DNA from: JARKQH01 sp964631605
Lineage (GTDB): Bacteria; Verrucomicrobiota; Verrucomicrobiia; Limisphaerales; UBA8199
Reading direction: 5' to 3'
NCBI GenBank assembly: GCA_964631605.1
Contig: CAZVYG010000002.1
Coordinates: 81,698 to 145,697 of the forward strand
DNA length: 64,000 nucleotides
The notes beneath the pieces were generated by a model. The model saw only the letters and a list, made by a program, of their open reading frames with translations, was not told the DNA's origin and did no database searches. How positions within the stretch are numbered: position 1 is the first letter of the stretch; the number at the start of each line of letters is the position of its first letter. This document shows positions 27,493-36,630 of this stretch, one piece after another. Position numbers and translations under genes: made by a program.

Positions 27493-28674
27493 ATGTATTA
27501 CCGAAGGTTTGGACGAACAGGGCTTTCGATGCCGGTGATATCCTGTGGCGGAATGCGCTACCAGTATAAGTGGCAGGATACGCCATGGCACGAAATCCCG
27601 GCAGACAACCAGGCGAACCTCGAAGCCTGCATCCACCGGGCCCTGGAGCTGGGCATTCACCATATTGAAACCGCGCGCGGTTATGGCACCTCGGAGATGC
27701 AACTGGGCCGGATTCTGCCCAAGCTCCCTCGGGACAAAATCATCGTGCAGACCAAGGTGACTCCGAAGGAAACACCGGCCGAGTTTGTTCAAACCTTTGA
27801 AACGTCGCTGGGGTATATTGGGCTGGAGCATGTGGATCTCCTGGCGTTGCACGGCATCAACAATCGCCAACTCCTGGAGTGGGCGCTGAAGCCCAACGGC
27901 TGCCTGGCAGCCGCCCGGCGGCTGCAGAGGGAAGGGCGCGCGCGATTCCTGGGCTTCTCAACCCATGCCACAACCGATGTCATCCTCGAAGCCGTGGAGA
28001 CGGGCGAATTTGATTACGTCAACCTCCATTGGTATTTCGTGAACGAGCTGAATTGGCCGGCTGTGGAGGCCGCCCGGCGATTGGACATGGGGGTGTTTAT
28101 CATCAGTCCAAACGACAAGGGCGGCAAACTTTACGAACCGCCCCGCAAACTGATGGACCTATGCGCGCCGCTCACCCCGATGCAGTTCAACGATCTTTAC
28201 TGCCTCTCGCGGCCAGAGGTCCACACTTTAAGCTGCGGCGTGAGCCGACCGTCCGACTTTGACGAGCACGTGGCCGGCTTGAGGTACTATGAGCGCCTGG
28301 ACGACGTGGTGCCCCCGATCGAGCGGCGTCTCCGGGCGGAGATGGAGCGGGTGCTGGGCGCCGACTGGTGCGCGCGTTGGTCTGAGGGACTGCCACAGTA
28401 TGTGGACGTGCCGGGCGAGGTGAACCTGCTGGAGATTCTGCGCTTGTGGACCTATGCAACGTCACTGGACCTGGTGGGGTGGGCGAAGATGCGCTACAAC
28501 CTCCTGGGTCAGGCCGACCACTGGTTCCCGGGTGAAAACGCGGCCCATGTCAACGCCCGCAGCCTTCAGCCATGCCTGAGGCAGAGCCCCTTTGCGGACC
28601 GAATCCCGGCCATTTTGCAGGAGGCGCACCGCCGCTTTTTTGAAAAGCCGGTTCAGCGGCTGAGTCAAAGCTGA
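27493..28674 (+). CDS. Aldo/keto reductase with degenerate Fe-S-type C-terminal domain
   Basis: Predicted NADPH-dependent oxidoreductase of 393 residues, longer than a usual AKR (about 280-330). The barrel opens MYYRRFGRTGLSMPVISCGG; the tetrad Tyr is in ARGYGTSE, Lys in VQTKV and His in LALHGI, while the usual Asp of 'IDTA' is Glu (HHIETARGYG). The C-terminal extension follows the layout of AKRs that end in a ferredoxin-like domain, but the expected Cys ligands are not there (GLPQYVDVPGEVNLLEI). The start at 27493 is chosen because the reading frame upstream lies within the MacB gene in another frame. Substrate unknown. Confidence 0.88.
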   Translation: MYYRRFGRTGLSMPVISCGGMRYQYKWQDTPWHEIPADNQANLEACIHRALELGIHHIETARGYGTSEMQLGRILPKLPRDKIIVQTKVTPKETPAEFVQTFETSLGYIGLEHVDLLALHGINNRQLLEWALKPNGCLAAARRLQREGRARFLGFSTHATTDVILEAVETGEFDYVNLHWYFVNELNWPAVEAARRLDMGVFIISPNDKGGKLYEPPRKLMDLCAPLTPMQFNDLYCLSRPEVHTLSCGVSRPSDFDEHVAGLRYYERLDDVVPPIERRLRAEMERVLGADWCARWSEGLPQYVDVPGEVNLLEILRLWTYATSLDLVGWAKMRYNLLGQADHWFPGENAAHVNARSLQPCLRQSPFADRIPAILQEAHRRFFEKPVQRLSQS

Positions 28675-28735
28675 CCGGTGTAGGCGGCCACCCACCGCCG
28701 GCGGGTTGTGGGTGCGCTGCCTGCCGCAAAGCCCG

Positions 28736-29353
28736 CTACTTCTTGCCGCCGGCTGAGGCGTCAGGCTTGCTGTCGGACGCCGGCGCAGTGGCGTTCAATT
28801 CCTTGAGAACGTCCTGGGTCAGGTCGTGTTCGTTGTTGTTATAAAGGACGACCGGCGTGCGATTGACACTCTCGGCGGCGCTGTCAATCACCAGGGAGTA
28901 AGCGGCGGACTTGGCCCGCGCCGTCACGATGGTGCGAATTTCCGTCAGGATGTTCTCCCGCAGGCGCTTGGTCTGCTCCTCAATTGTCACGGCAGCCTGC
29001 CGTTGATACTGTTGCATGACTTCTTCCTGGTCCCGCAAGTATTTGAGCTTGTCCTCGGCGGCGCGTTTGCGCTTCTCGCGCTCCTCGGCGCTGACGGCCG
29101 GGTCGTTGGCGTCAACCATCAGTTTATCGTATTCTTCCCTGGCCGTTTTGCGGTCCTGGACCATGTTATTGAATTCCTTCTCGATATCCGCCCGGCGCTC
29201 TTTAACGATGTTTTGCGCCTGTTTGGTCTTCCAGTAGTTCTCAAAGACCTTGCCCAAATCAATGGTGGCGATGCGACTCTGCCCATAAGCGGAGAGACTT
29301 AAAAAACCGGCCAGCAGCATACCGGCCATCATTCTGATCAAGAGATGTTTCAT
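28736..29353 (-). CDS. skp: OmpH/Skp-family periplasmic chaperone
   Basis: Periplasmic holdase of 205 residues that would carry unfolded outer-membrane proteins to the BAM complex. It has a signal peptide (MKHLLIRMMAGMLLAGFLSL, cleaved near AYGQ), the Skp start IATIDLGKVFENYWKTKQAQ, a long charged coiled coil (about residues 45-125), and a C-terminal beta part (YSLVIDSAAESVNRTPVVLY) before a disordered tail. It lies 136 bp downstream of bamA on the same strand, the arrangement found in many Gram-negatives. Confidence 0.9.
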   Translation of the reverse strand: MKHLLIRMMAGMLLAGFLSLSAYGQSRIATIDLGKVFENYWKTKQAQNIVKERRADIEKEFNNMVQDRKTAREEYDKLMVDANDPAVSAEEREKRKRAAEDKLKYLRDQEEVMQQYQRQAAVTIEEQTKRLRENILTEIRTIVTARAKSAAYSLVIDSAAESVNRTPVVLYNNNEHDLTQDVLKELNATAPASDSKPDASAGGKK

Positions 29354-29489
29354 AAACTGTTCAACAGAAAAGCATATTGCGGAGACCGCGCCAATTCAAA
29401 AGTGCCAAAGCCCCAAACGCCTGCCAAAAGCGCTGGGCGCAACAATTCATGCCTGTGATAGGACAGGTGGGCGGAGAATTTGTTCAGAC

Positions 29490-31883
29490 TTAGAATTCCC
29501 GGGTGTAGCCCACGCCAAACTGGAAGCGTCCGGAGCCGCTGCTGTATTCGTCGTGGTGGATCGGCACCCCATAGTCCAGGCGCAAGGGGCCAATGGGAAG
29601 GTTGAGCCGGAGGCCAACACCCCAGTTGTCACTGAAATTACTGGCGCTGAAGTCGTAGGAATCCACGTTGACGGCGCCAATGTCGTAAAAGACCGCGAAA
29701 CGCAGTCGTTCGATGATGGGGATGCTGTATTCCGCGGTGCCAAACCAATAGGTGTTGCCCCCCACCGGTTCGTCGAAATAGAGCTCGCGGGGGCTGATAC
29801 TGCGGTACTCGAAGCCGCGGAGACTGTAAAGCCCTCCAAGGTAGAAGCGTTCGTAGAAGGGGACGCTTTCGTCCGAGCCATACGCTTCGGCCACGCCCGT
29901 GCGGCCGACCAGCTCCAAAACGTGGCCTTTGGCCAGGCCTTTGAAATACCAGGCCGTTTTAAGTTCGAGTTTGTAGAAGTCCTTTTCGCCCCCAAAGGGG
30001 CCGCCCACGACCTCCCCGCTCAGCTCCGTGCGCTGCCCTTTGTCGGGCAGTTGAACGCTATTGCGGGTATCGTAGGCCAGCGAAGCGCCCACCCGCGAGA
30101 GGAGGCTGTGTCCGCGCTCGGCATAAATCGAGGGTGGGGTGTTGAAGGCGAAGTAGCCGTTCTCGAGCAGGATACCGACGTCCTCGAGGGTATAATTGAC
30201 GCTGCCGATGAGGAAATCGCTGCCCAGGGCGCGAGTGAGGCTGACGCGGCCGCCGCCGCGAGTCACATCGTAAACGTCGCCCGGGCTTTCATAGCCGAGA
30301 TCTCGGTAATAGAGGTCCACACCCAAGGCCAGCTTGCGCCCCAGGAACCAAGGCTCGATGAACGAGGCAAGGTAATCCTGCCGTTGGGTGCCGAGTTGCA
30401 TTCGCAACCGGAGTTTCTGGCCGCCGCCGGTGAACGTCGGGGGATGAAACAGGTCGAAGTTGCCCTGACTGATCTCGGCAAAGCCCACTATCGAGTCCAC
30501 CGAGCTGAACCCCGCGCCCATGGTGAGGTTGCCGGTGTTTTTCTCGTCCACACCGATGACCAGGTCGCGGCGGTTGGGAACAACCGTAGGTTCGGGGCGC
30601 GCGTCCACTTTCTCGAAATACTGCAAGCCTTCGAGCCGCTGGCGGCTCCGTTTGACCCGGACCATGTCGAAGACCTCGCCTGGCGAGACGGCCAGCTCGC
30701 GCCGGATGACCCGGTCTTTGGTCTTGGTATTGCCGCGGATTTCGATTTTTTCGATAAAGGCTTGCTGGCCCTCCTGGATGCGGAATTCCAGGTCCATGGT
30801 GCCGGTTTCGGTATTGGGGATTCTGACGACGTTCAGATTCCGGCCGGTCCCGACATCAATGTAACCCTTGGAGCCATAGAAATCCTCGACCGCTTCGGAG
30901 TCCTGGGCGAGGCCCTTGGGGCTGAATACATCGCCGACATCCATCGGCAGCCCATTGGGGCCGAGCTTGGCTTTGCCCCGCTTCATGGCATGCACGCGCT
31001 GAAGCCCATTGGTTATTTCGGCATAGCTGAAAATCTTGTTGCCTTCGAACTTGACCGAGCCGACATGGTATTGGCGGCCTTCCTCGATGATAAAGCGGAC
31101 CACCAGGGTGCGGGGCGAGAGCTGCTCGGTTTGGACGTCTTTAAGCTCGAAATCAATGTATCCCTTGTTGCGATAGAAGTCGGCGAGCTTTTCGCGGTCG
31201 TCCTGTAACTGGTCATCCTTGAGATAACCACTGCCGGTAATCCAGGAAAACATCCAGTGCTTGCGGGTTTTGACGACCTTGCGCAACTGTTTCTCCGGGA
31301 AAGCACTGGCGCCCACGAACTGGACCTCGGCGATCTTCAACTTGGGACTCTCGGTGATCTCAAATGTGACGGTTCCCCGCCCGGCCGCCTCGTCAATGCT
31401 GACCACGTACTTGACTTCGGTCCGTTGGTAACCGGCTTTCTGGTAAAGCGTTTGGATTTCCTGGGTGTCGGTGAAGAGCTTCCGCTCATCCAGGGGCTCC
31501 TCGACTTTTGAGGAGATTTTTTTCAACAGCTTGGCGTCCCGGTATTTCTTATTTCCCTGGAATTTGATTTCGACCAGGCGGGGCTTGCCCTGCACGATAT
31601 AGGTCAGGGTGACGCCGTTGGTGGAGGTGGTTTCGGAGACCTGGATATTGTAAAACAGGCCGGTGCTGTAAAGGTTGCGCACGTCGTCATCCACGGCGGT
31701 GCGAAGGTAAGGATCGCCGGGCTTGACGCGGATGTTGGAGCGAATCAACTCTTCGCTGACCGACTGGGGTCCGACGAATTTAATCTCTATGCCGGCCACC
31801 TTGGGCGGAGCCGGCTGCGCCCCCATGGGCAAGCCCGCCATCATCAGCAACCCTGCGCACGCGCAGAACAGGAATCTCATCAT
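29490..31883 (-). CDS. bamA: Outer-membrane protein assembly factor BamA
   Basis: Central outer-membrane beta-barrel insertase of 797 residues. A signal peptide (FLFCACAGLLMMAGLPMG) is followed by about five POTRA domains, the first starting VAGIEIKFVGPQSVSEELI and later ones showing the 'V..I.f.GN....' pattern (FEGNKIFSYAEI, EIRGNTKTKDRVI). The C-terminal half is a 16-stranded barrel with LGGLYSLRGFEYRSISPR, matching the conserved L6 'RGF' loop, and it ends in an aromatic residue (GVGYTREF) as OM barrels do. It starts only 8 bp after dnaB. Confidence 0.96.
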   Translation of the reverse strand: MMRFLFCACAGLLMMAGLPMGAQPAPPKVAGIEIKFVGPQSVSEELIRSNIRVKPGDPYLRTAVDDDVRNLYSTGLFYNIQVSETTSTNGVTLTYIVQGKPRLVEIKFQGNKKYRDAKLLKKISSKVEEPLDERKLFTDTQEIQTLYQKAGYQRTEVKYVVSIDEAAGRGTVTFEITESPKLKIAEVQFVGASAFPEKQLRKVVKTRKHWMFSWITGSGYLKDDQLQDDREKLADFYRNKGYIDFELKDVQTEQLSPRTLVVRFIIEEGRQYHVGSVKFEGNKIFSYAEITNGLQRVHAMKRGKAKLGPNGLPMDVGDVFSPKGLAQDSEAVEDFYGSKGYIDVGTGRNLNVVRIPNTETGTMDLEFRIQEGQQAFIEKIEIRGNTKTKDRVIRRELAVSPGEVFDMVRVKRSRQRLEGLQYFEKVDARPEPTVVPNRRDLVIGVDEKNTGNLTMGAGFSSVDSIVGFAEISQGNFDLFHPPTFTGGGQKLRLRMQLGTQRQDYLASFIEPWFLGRKLALGVDLYYRDLGYESPGDVYDVTRGGGRVSLTRALGSDFLIGSVNYTLEDVGILLENGYFAFNTPPSIYAERGHSLLSRVGASLAYDTRNSVQLPDKGQRTELSGEVVGGPFGGEKDFYKLELKTAWYFKGLAKGHVLELVGRTGVAEAYGSDESVPFYERFYLGGLYSLRGFEYRSISPRELYFDEPVGGNTYWFGTAEYSIPIIERLRFAVFYDIGAVNVDSYDFSASNFSDNWGVGLRLNLPIGPLRLDYGVPIHHDEYSSGSGRFQFGVGYTREF

Positions 31884-31891
31884 GGGATGGG

Positions 31892-33346
31892 TCAGTTAGG
31901 CATATCTTCGTCGCCTACTTTGGCGGCGCTTTCAAACCGTGTAAAGGGTTTCAAGAAGGTCAAATGCACATCGCCGGTCGGCCCATTGCGCTGCTTGGCA
32001 ATCAAGAGGTTGACAGGCACGGCGTCTTCCTCGGTGGCGGCCGCGGCTTCCTCGTCATCCGCATTGGGCTTGTACAAAAGGCCGACCAGGTCCGCGTCCT
32101 GCTCGATGGCGCCGGACTCGCGCAGGTCGGACATGCGCGGTTTCCGGTTCTTTTCGCGCTCGAGTTCGCGGTTCAACTGGCTCAGGACAATCACCGGCAC
32201 ATTCAATTCCTTGGCCAACGCCTTGATGCCGTTGGAGATATCGGCGATTTCCTGTTGCCGGTTTTCCGCACGGCGCGAAGTAGAATGCAGGAGCTGAAGG
32301 TAGTCAATGACGAAAAGCTTGATGCCGTACTGCTGGGACATGCGGCGGGCCTTGGCGCGAAGCTGGAGGATGGAGAGGCCGCCCGAATCGTCAATGAACA
32401 AGGGAGCGCTCGCCAGGGTGCCGGCCGCGCCGGTCAGCTTGGGAAAATCGCGCTCGGCGAGAAAACCCTCGCGGACGTTGCGCAGGTTGACGCGGGAACG
32501 GGAGCAGAGCATCCGCAGCACCAGGGACTCGGAGGTCATTTCCAGGCTGAACACGCCTACGGGGAGTTTCAAGTCCACTGCCACGTGCTCGGCAATGTTC
32601 ATCGCCAGGGAGGTTTTGCCCATCGAAGGGCGGGCCGCGATGACAATCATTTCGCCCCCGTGCAGTCCGCTGGTCATTTTGTCCAGGTCGGGGAAGCCGG
32701 TGGCGATGCCGGTGAGCATGCCCTGACGCTGATGATAATCCTCGATGGTGTTGATGGCCTTCTTGACCAGCTCCTTGATGGTATTAGCGTGGTCCTGCAC
32801 ACGGGATTCGCTGATCCGCAGGACATCCCGCTCGACTTCATCCAGGAGCACATCCACCTCCCCCTCGTGGTCATAAACCCGGCCCACCACCTCGGTGCAA
32901 ACACGGATCATCTTCCGCAGCAAATGCTTCTCGCGAACGATGTCGAGGTAGTAACTCAGGTTGGCCGCCGATGGCACCTTGTCCGGCAGGGTGGCCAGAT
33001 AGGTGATGCCGCCGACCTGTTCCAACAATTGCCGGTCCTTTAGCCGCTGCTGGAGGGTGATCAGGTCAATCGCCTCGCGCGCGTCATACATGTCGGCCAG
33101 CACGCCGAAAATGGTCTGGTGGCGCAGGTCGTAGAACACCTCGGCCCCCGGCTTGAGCTTTTCGAGGCACTCACCCATGGACTCATTCGGGGCCAGGAGA
33201 ATGCAGCCAAGCACCCCCTGCTCCGCTTCAGGGGAATGCGGCGGCAACCGGTCAACCCGCCCCCCCTCGGGGGCGGATGGCGGACGGCGGGGACTCCGCT
33301 TCAAATCGGAGGCCGGAACGGCGCTGTCGCTAATGGCATCAATCAT
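31892..33346 (-). CDS. dnaB: Replicative DNA helicase DnaB
   Basis: Hexameric replication-fork helicase of 484 residues. The N-terminal domain starts about residue 33 (RLPPHSPEAEQGVLGCILL). The RecA-like C-terminal domain has Walker A IAARPSMGKTSLAMNIAEH, the segment VGVFSLEMTSESLVLRML, Walker B KLFVIDYLQLL and the arginine-finger/intersubunit region SDLRESGAIEQDADLV. A short acidic linker (NADDEEAAAATEEDAVP) interrupts the last part. Together with bamA and skp it forms a minus-strand block. Confidence 0.96.
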   Translation of the reverse strand: MIDAISDSAVPASDLKRSPRRPPSAPEGGRVDRLPPHSPEAEQGVLGCILLAPNESMGECLEKLKPGAEVFYDLRHQTIFGVLADMYDAREAIDLITLQQRLKDRQLLEQVGGITYLATLPDKVPSAANLSYYLDIVREKHLLRKMIRVCTEVVGRVYDHEGEVDVLLDEVERDVLRISESRVQDHANTIKELVKKAINTIEDYHQRQGMLTGIATGFPDLDKMTSGLHGGEMIVIAARPSMGKTSLAMNIAEHVAVDLKLPVGVFSLEMTSESLVLRMLCSRSRVNLRNVREGFLAERDFPKLTGAAGTLASAPLFIDDSGGLSILQLRAKARRMSQQYGIKLFVIDYLQLLHSTSRRAENRQQEIADISNGIKALAKELNVPVIVLSQLNRELEREKNRKPRMSDLRESGAIEQDADLVGLLYKPNADDEEAAAATEEDAVPVNLLIAKQRNGPTGDVHLTFLKPFTRFESAAKVGDEDMPN

Positions 33347-33676
33347 CTTACTACCAAACGCAATTCGGGTTCGAGTAACAACCCGGAGTTATTGAACCTT
33401 AGTCACAGGTTCTTCACAAGCCCGGAAGGAACAGACCCGGGAGCAGAGGGGGGCGCGGCTGCCAGCCAATCCATGGCCAAGATTCCATCATCGCTCTGGG
33501 CAGGCGCAGCGGCGCGCGGGTCAAGCGGCCCTACAGGATCGCTTGCGAGTCTCGAGGATGGCGCCCGGCGTTGTCTCGGAGCAGGACTTTCGACTGCAGA
33601 GAATGCGAAGCTGCTTGCCTGGTCCCGTTCATGGCGTTAAAAAAGAGTCAGGTCCAGAACAACGAAGGACAATGAT
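33347..33676. other. Intergenic region between dnaB and glgC with two small hairpins
   Basis: No gene is seen. Just upstream of dnaB are two consecutive inverted repeats: cgggtt/aacccg at 33366-33371 and 33380-33385, and gaacct/aggttc at 33394-33399 and 33407-33412. They could sit in the dnaB leader or be protein-binding sites. The ribosome site gaagga (33664-33669) serves glgC. Confidence 0.4.
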
Positions 33677-34984
33677 ATGTCAAGAACCGGCCGCCAATCG
33701 GTAAATACCAGCAACGTTCTCTCGGTTATCATGGGAGGGGGCCAGGGTACCCGGCTGTTCCCGCTAACCAAGGAGCGCTCGAAGCCCGCTGTTCCTTTGG
33801 CCGGAAAGTACCGGCTGGTGGACGTCCCGATCTCGAATTGCATCAACTCCGGCCTGCGCCGCATTTACCTATTGACCCAATTCAATTCGGCCTCGCTGCA
33901 CCGACACATTTCCCAGTCCTATAAGTTCGATCATTTCACGGGGGGATTTGTCGAAATTCTGGCGGCGGAGCAGACCTACCAGGACACGTCGTGGTACCAG
34001 GGGACGGCAGATGCCGTGCGCAAGAACGTGATCCATTTCCGCAACCACGATTGGGAGCACCTGCTGATTCTGAGCGGAGACCAGTTGTACCGGATGGATT
34101 TCCGACACATCATCAATCACCACATCGAAAACAATGCCGACGTCACCATCTCCACGATCCCGGTGCGGCGGCCCGAGGTGCCGGCGCTGGGCATTATGCA
34201 AATGGAGGCGGATTGCCGAATCACGCGTTTTGTGGAGAAGCCCAAGGATCCCGCGGTTCAGGACTCGCTGCGGTTGGATCCGTCGTGGTACGAACGGCTG
34301 GGCATTCGGGGCGAGGGCGAGTTTTTCCTGGCCTCGATGGGAATCTATGTGTTCAAGCGCGACGTGATTTTCAAGCTGCTGGACAATAACCTCACCGATT
34401 TTGGCAAGCACATCATTCCGGACGCCATTCCCCATTACCGCGTGTTTGCGTTCGTCTTTCAGGACTACTGGGAGGACATCGGCACCATTCGCGCGTTTTT
34501 CGAGGCCAACCTCGACCTGACCAGCGAACTGCCGCGCTTCAATTTCTTCGACATGAGCGCGCCGATCTTCAGCCGGCCCCGGTTCCTGCCGGGGTCGAAA
34601 ATCAATGGCGCCAAGATTGATCATGCGGTGATTAGCGACGGTTGCATTCTGAACTACGCGACCATTTCCCAGAGCATCATCGGGCTGCGGTGTATCGTGG
34701 GAGCAGGGTCGGTTCTGCACCGCACCATTATGCTGGGCAGCGACTACTACGAGTCGCAGGAGTCCATTCTGGCGCATCAGCAGGCCGGCAAACCGCGGAT
34801 CGGGGTGGGAGTCAACACCCGCATCGAAAACACGATCGTGGACAAGAACGCCCGCATCGGGGACAACGTGGTCATCTCGCCGACCGGCAAAGCGGAAACA
34901 GTGGATCATCCGCTCTACTACATCCGCGACGGCATCGTCATCATTCCCAAGAACGGCATCATCCCCGACGGCACGGTCATCTGA
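33677..34984 (+). CDS. glgC: Glucose-1-phosphate adenylyltransferase
   Basis: Makes ADP-glucose from glucose 1-phosphate and ATP, the committed step of glycogen synthesis. The 435-residue product has the nucleotide-binding GGGQGTRLFPLTKERSKPAV, the effector/substrate segment GKYRLVDVPISNCINSG, the catalytic Asp region LSGDQLYRMD, the glucose-phosphate site VEKPKDP with EFFLASMGIYVF, and a C-terminal left-handed beta-helix (GAKIDHAVISDGC onward). No other glycogen gene is adjacent, although a stand-alone CBM48 protein lies at 52.6 kb. Confidence 0.95.
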   Translation: MSRTGRQSVNTSNVLSVIMGGGQGTRLFPLTKERSKPAVPLAGKYRLVDVPISNCINSGLRRIYLLTQFNSASLHRHISQSYKFDHFTGGFVEILAAEQTYQDTSWYQGTADAVRKNVIHFRNHDWEHLLILSGDQLYRMDFRHIINHHIENNADVTISTIPVRRPEVPALGIMQMEADCRITRFVEKPKDPAVQDSLRLDPSWYERLGIRGEGEFFLASMGIYVFKRDVIFKLLDNNLTDFGKHIIPDAIPHYRVFAFVFQDYWEDIGTIRAFFEANLDLTSELPRFNFFDMSAPIFSRPRFLPGSKINGAKIDHAVISDGCILNYATISQSIIGLRCIVGAGSVLHRTIMLGSDYYESQESILAHQQAGKPRIGVGVNTRIENTIVDKNARIGDNVVISPTGKAETVDHPLYYIRDGIVIIPKNGIIPDGTVI

Positions 34985-34995
34985 AACTGAAGTCC

Positions 34996-36549
34996 ATGCG
35001 CCGGCTCCGAAATGTCGGTTTGTGGTTTGGCGGTGTCTCCGCGCTGGCATCCGTGCTGGCCGCGCTGGGTGGAACCCCGCAAGCGGTGGAACCGCTTTGG
35101 CCCGGGCCGGTTCCCGGTGAAGAGGGAGTCACCGGCGTCGAAACCAATGTGACCAAGGCTTCGGATCGCGAGGTGGCAGGACGGCCGGTTGTCCGCCTGG
35201 GCAACATCGCGCTGCCCACCGTTTCCATTTACACTCCTCCGCCAGAAAAGGCCACGGGCACGGCGGTGTTGGTATGTCCGGGCGGAGGTTACAATATTTT
35301 GGCCTGGGACCTGGAAGGCGAGGAGGTTTGCGACTGGCTTAATTCCCTTGGGGTGACGGCGGCGCTGCTGAAATATCGTGTGCCGAAGCGCCCCGGCCTG
35401 GAGAAACACGAACCGCCCTTGCAGGACGCCCAGCGGGCGCTGAGTCTGCTGCGTCACCGCGCCGGAGAGTGGGGCATCGCCGCGGACCGCATCGGCGTGC
35501 TGGGTTTTTCAGCCGGCGGCCATCTGGCGGCCACGCTGAGCACCCGGTTCTCGGAACGGAGTTATCCGGCGGTGGACGCCGCCGACGCGGCCGGTTGCCG
35601 GCCGGATTTCACGCTGCTGATTTATCCAGCCTACCTGACCGTAAAGGAGAAATCCGATGCGATTGCGCCGGAGCTGATCCTCAATTCGAATGTTCCGCCG
35701 ACCTTCATGGTCATGGCCCAGGATGATCCGGTGCGGGTCGAAAACGTGATGTATTACGGGCTGGCATTGCGCCGCGCCGGGGTGCCTTGGGAGTTGCACG
35801 TGTACGATCGCGGCGGTCACGGCTACGGTCTGCGCCGGACCGACGCACCCGTCACCACCTGGCCCGACCGGGCGGCGGAATGGATGCGCAGCCGCGGATT
35901 GTTGGCAAGAGCCGCGGCAGCCGGCAGCGCAGCAAATCTCGCTCAGCAGCGGAAATGGCGGTTTGACTTCGAGGGAGAGCCTGCCGGGGCGCTGCCGGCG
36001 GGGTGGTCACAGCAGCACTTTGGAGACGGAAGGGCCCGCTGGGAGGTGCGGGAGACCGCCGAGGGCAAGGTGCTGGCCCAAGTGGAATCCGGCAATCCAA
36101 ACAAACACTTCAACCTTGCGGTGGTGGACATGATCCAGTGCACCAATGTGAATTTACGAGTGCGCTGGAAAGCTGTGAGCGGCGCCCATGACCAGGGCGG
36201 CGGTTTTGTCTGGCGGTATCAGGACGAAAAGAATCATTACATCGTTCGCGCCAATCCGCTGGAGGACAACGTCGTTGCTTACAAGATGGTCCAAGGCATA
36301 CGCACCGACCTGCCGCTGCGCGGCAAGGGCCGCACCTACGGGGTCAAGGTCGCCCCCATGGGGAAGGACTGGCATACGCTGCGCGTGGAGGCCCGGGGCT
36401 CGGTCTTTACCGTATTCCTCGACGACCGGCAGTTGTTCCAAGCCGAGGACGCGACGATTTCCGACGCGGGCAAGATGGGTCTTTGGACCAAAGCCGATGC
36501 GGTAACGTTATTCGACGATTTTGAGGTCGAGACAGCCGACGTTCCCTGA
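34996..36549 (+). CDS. Exported alpha/beta-hydrolase (acetyl-esterase type) with C-terminal LamG-like domain
   Basis: Two-domain secreted protein of 517 residues. Following a signal peptide (LRNVGLWFGGVSALASVLAAL), the esterase domain has the oxyanion sequence VLVCPGGGYNILAW, nucleophile elbow GVLGFSAGGHLAAT, acidic residue in VMAQDDPVRVENV and catalytic His in YDRGGHGYGL. This pattern fits carbohydrate acetyl-xylan esterases. From about residue 330 a concanavalin-like domain (FDFEGEPAGALPAGW to DDFEVE) resembles the 3-keto-disaccharide-hydrolase/LamG fold and probably binds glycan. It starts 11 bp after glgC. Substrate is inferred. Confidence 0.85.
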   Translation: MRRLRNVGLWFGGVSALASVLAALGGTPQAVEPLWPGPVPGEEGVTGVETNVTKASDREVAGRPVVRLGNIALPTVSIYTPPPEKATGTAVLVCPGGGYNILAWDLEGEEVCDWLNSLGVTAALLKYRVPKRPGLEKHEPPLQDAQRALSLLRHRAGEWGIAADRIGVLGFSAGGHLAATLSTRFSERSYPAVDAADAAGCRPDFTLLIYPAYLTVKEKSDAIAPELILNSNVPPTFMVMAQDDPVRVENVMYYGLALRRAGVPWELHVYDRGGHGYGLRRTDAPVTTWPDRAAEWMRSRGLLARAAAAGSAANLAQQRKWRFDFEGEPAGALPAGWSQQHFGDGRARWEVRETAEGKVLAQVESGNPNKHFNLAVVDMIQCTNVNLRVRWKAVSGAHDQGGGFVWRYQDEKNHYIVRANPLEDNVVAYKMVQGIRTDLPLRGKGRTYGVKVAPMGKDWHTLRVEARGSVFTVFLDDRQLFQAEDATISDAGKMGLWTKADAVTLFDDFEVETADVP

Positions 36550-36630
36550 GAAGGGAGGCTACGGCGGGGAGAACGGGGCGGTCTGCCGCGAATCGAGGCC
36601 GCAGGCGTTGGACGTCGTTCGTGCAGTGAG

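Noticed and set aside
29553..31208. 551-residue plus-strand frame opposite bamA
   Set aside because: Antisense shadow; bamA has POTRA and barrel features.
34642..34995. Upstream extension of the esterase gene inside glgC
   Set aside because: It overlaps glgC in another frame; the signal peptide begins at 34996.
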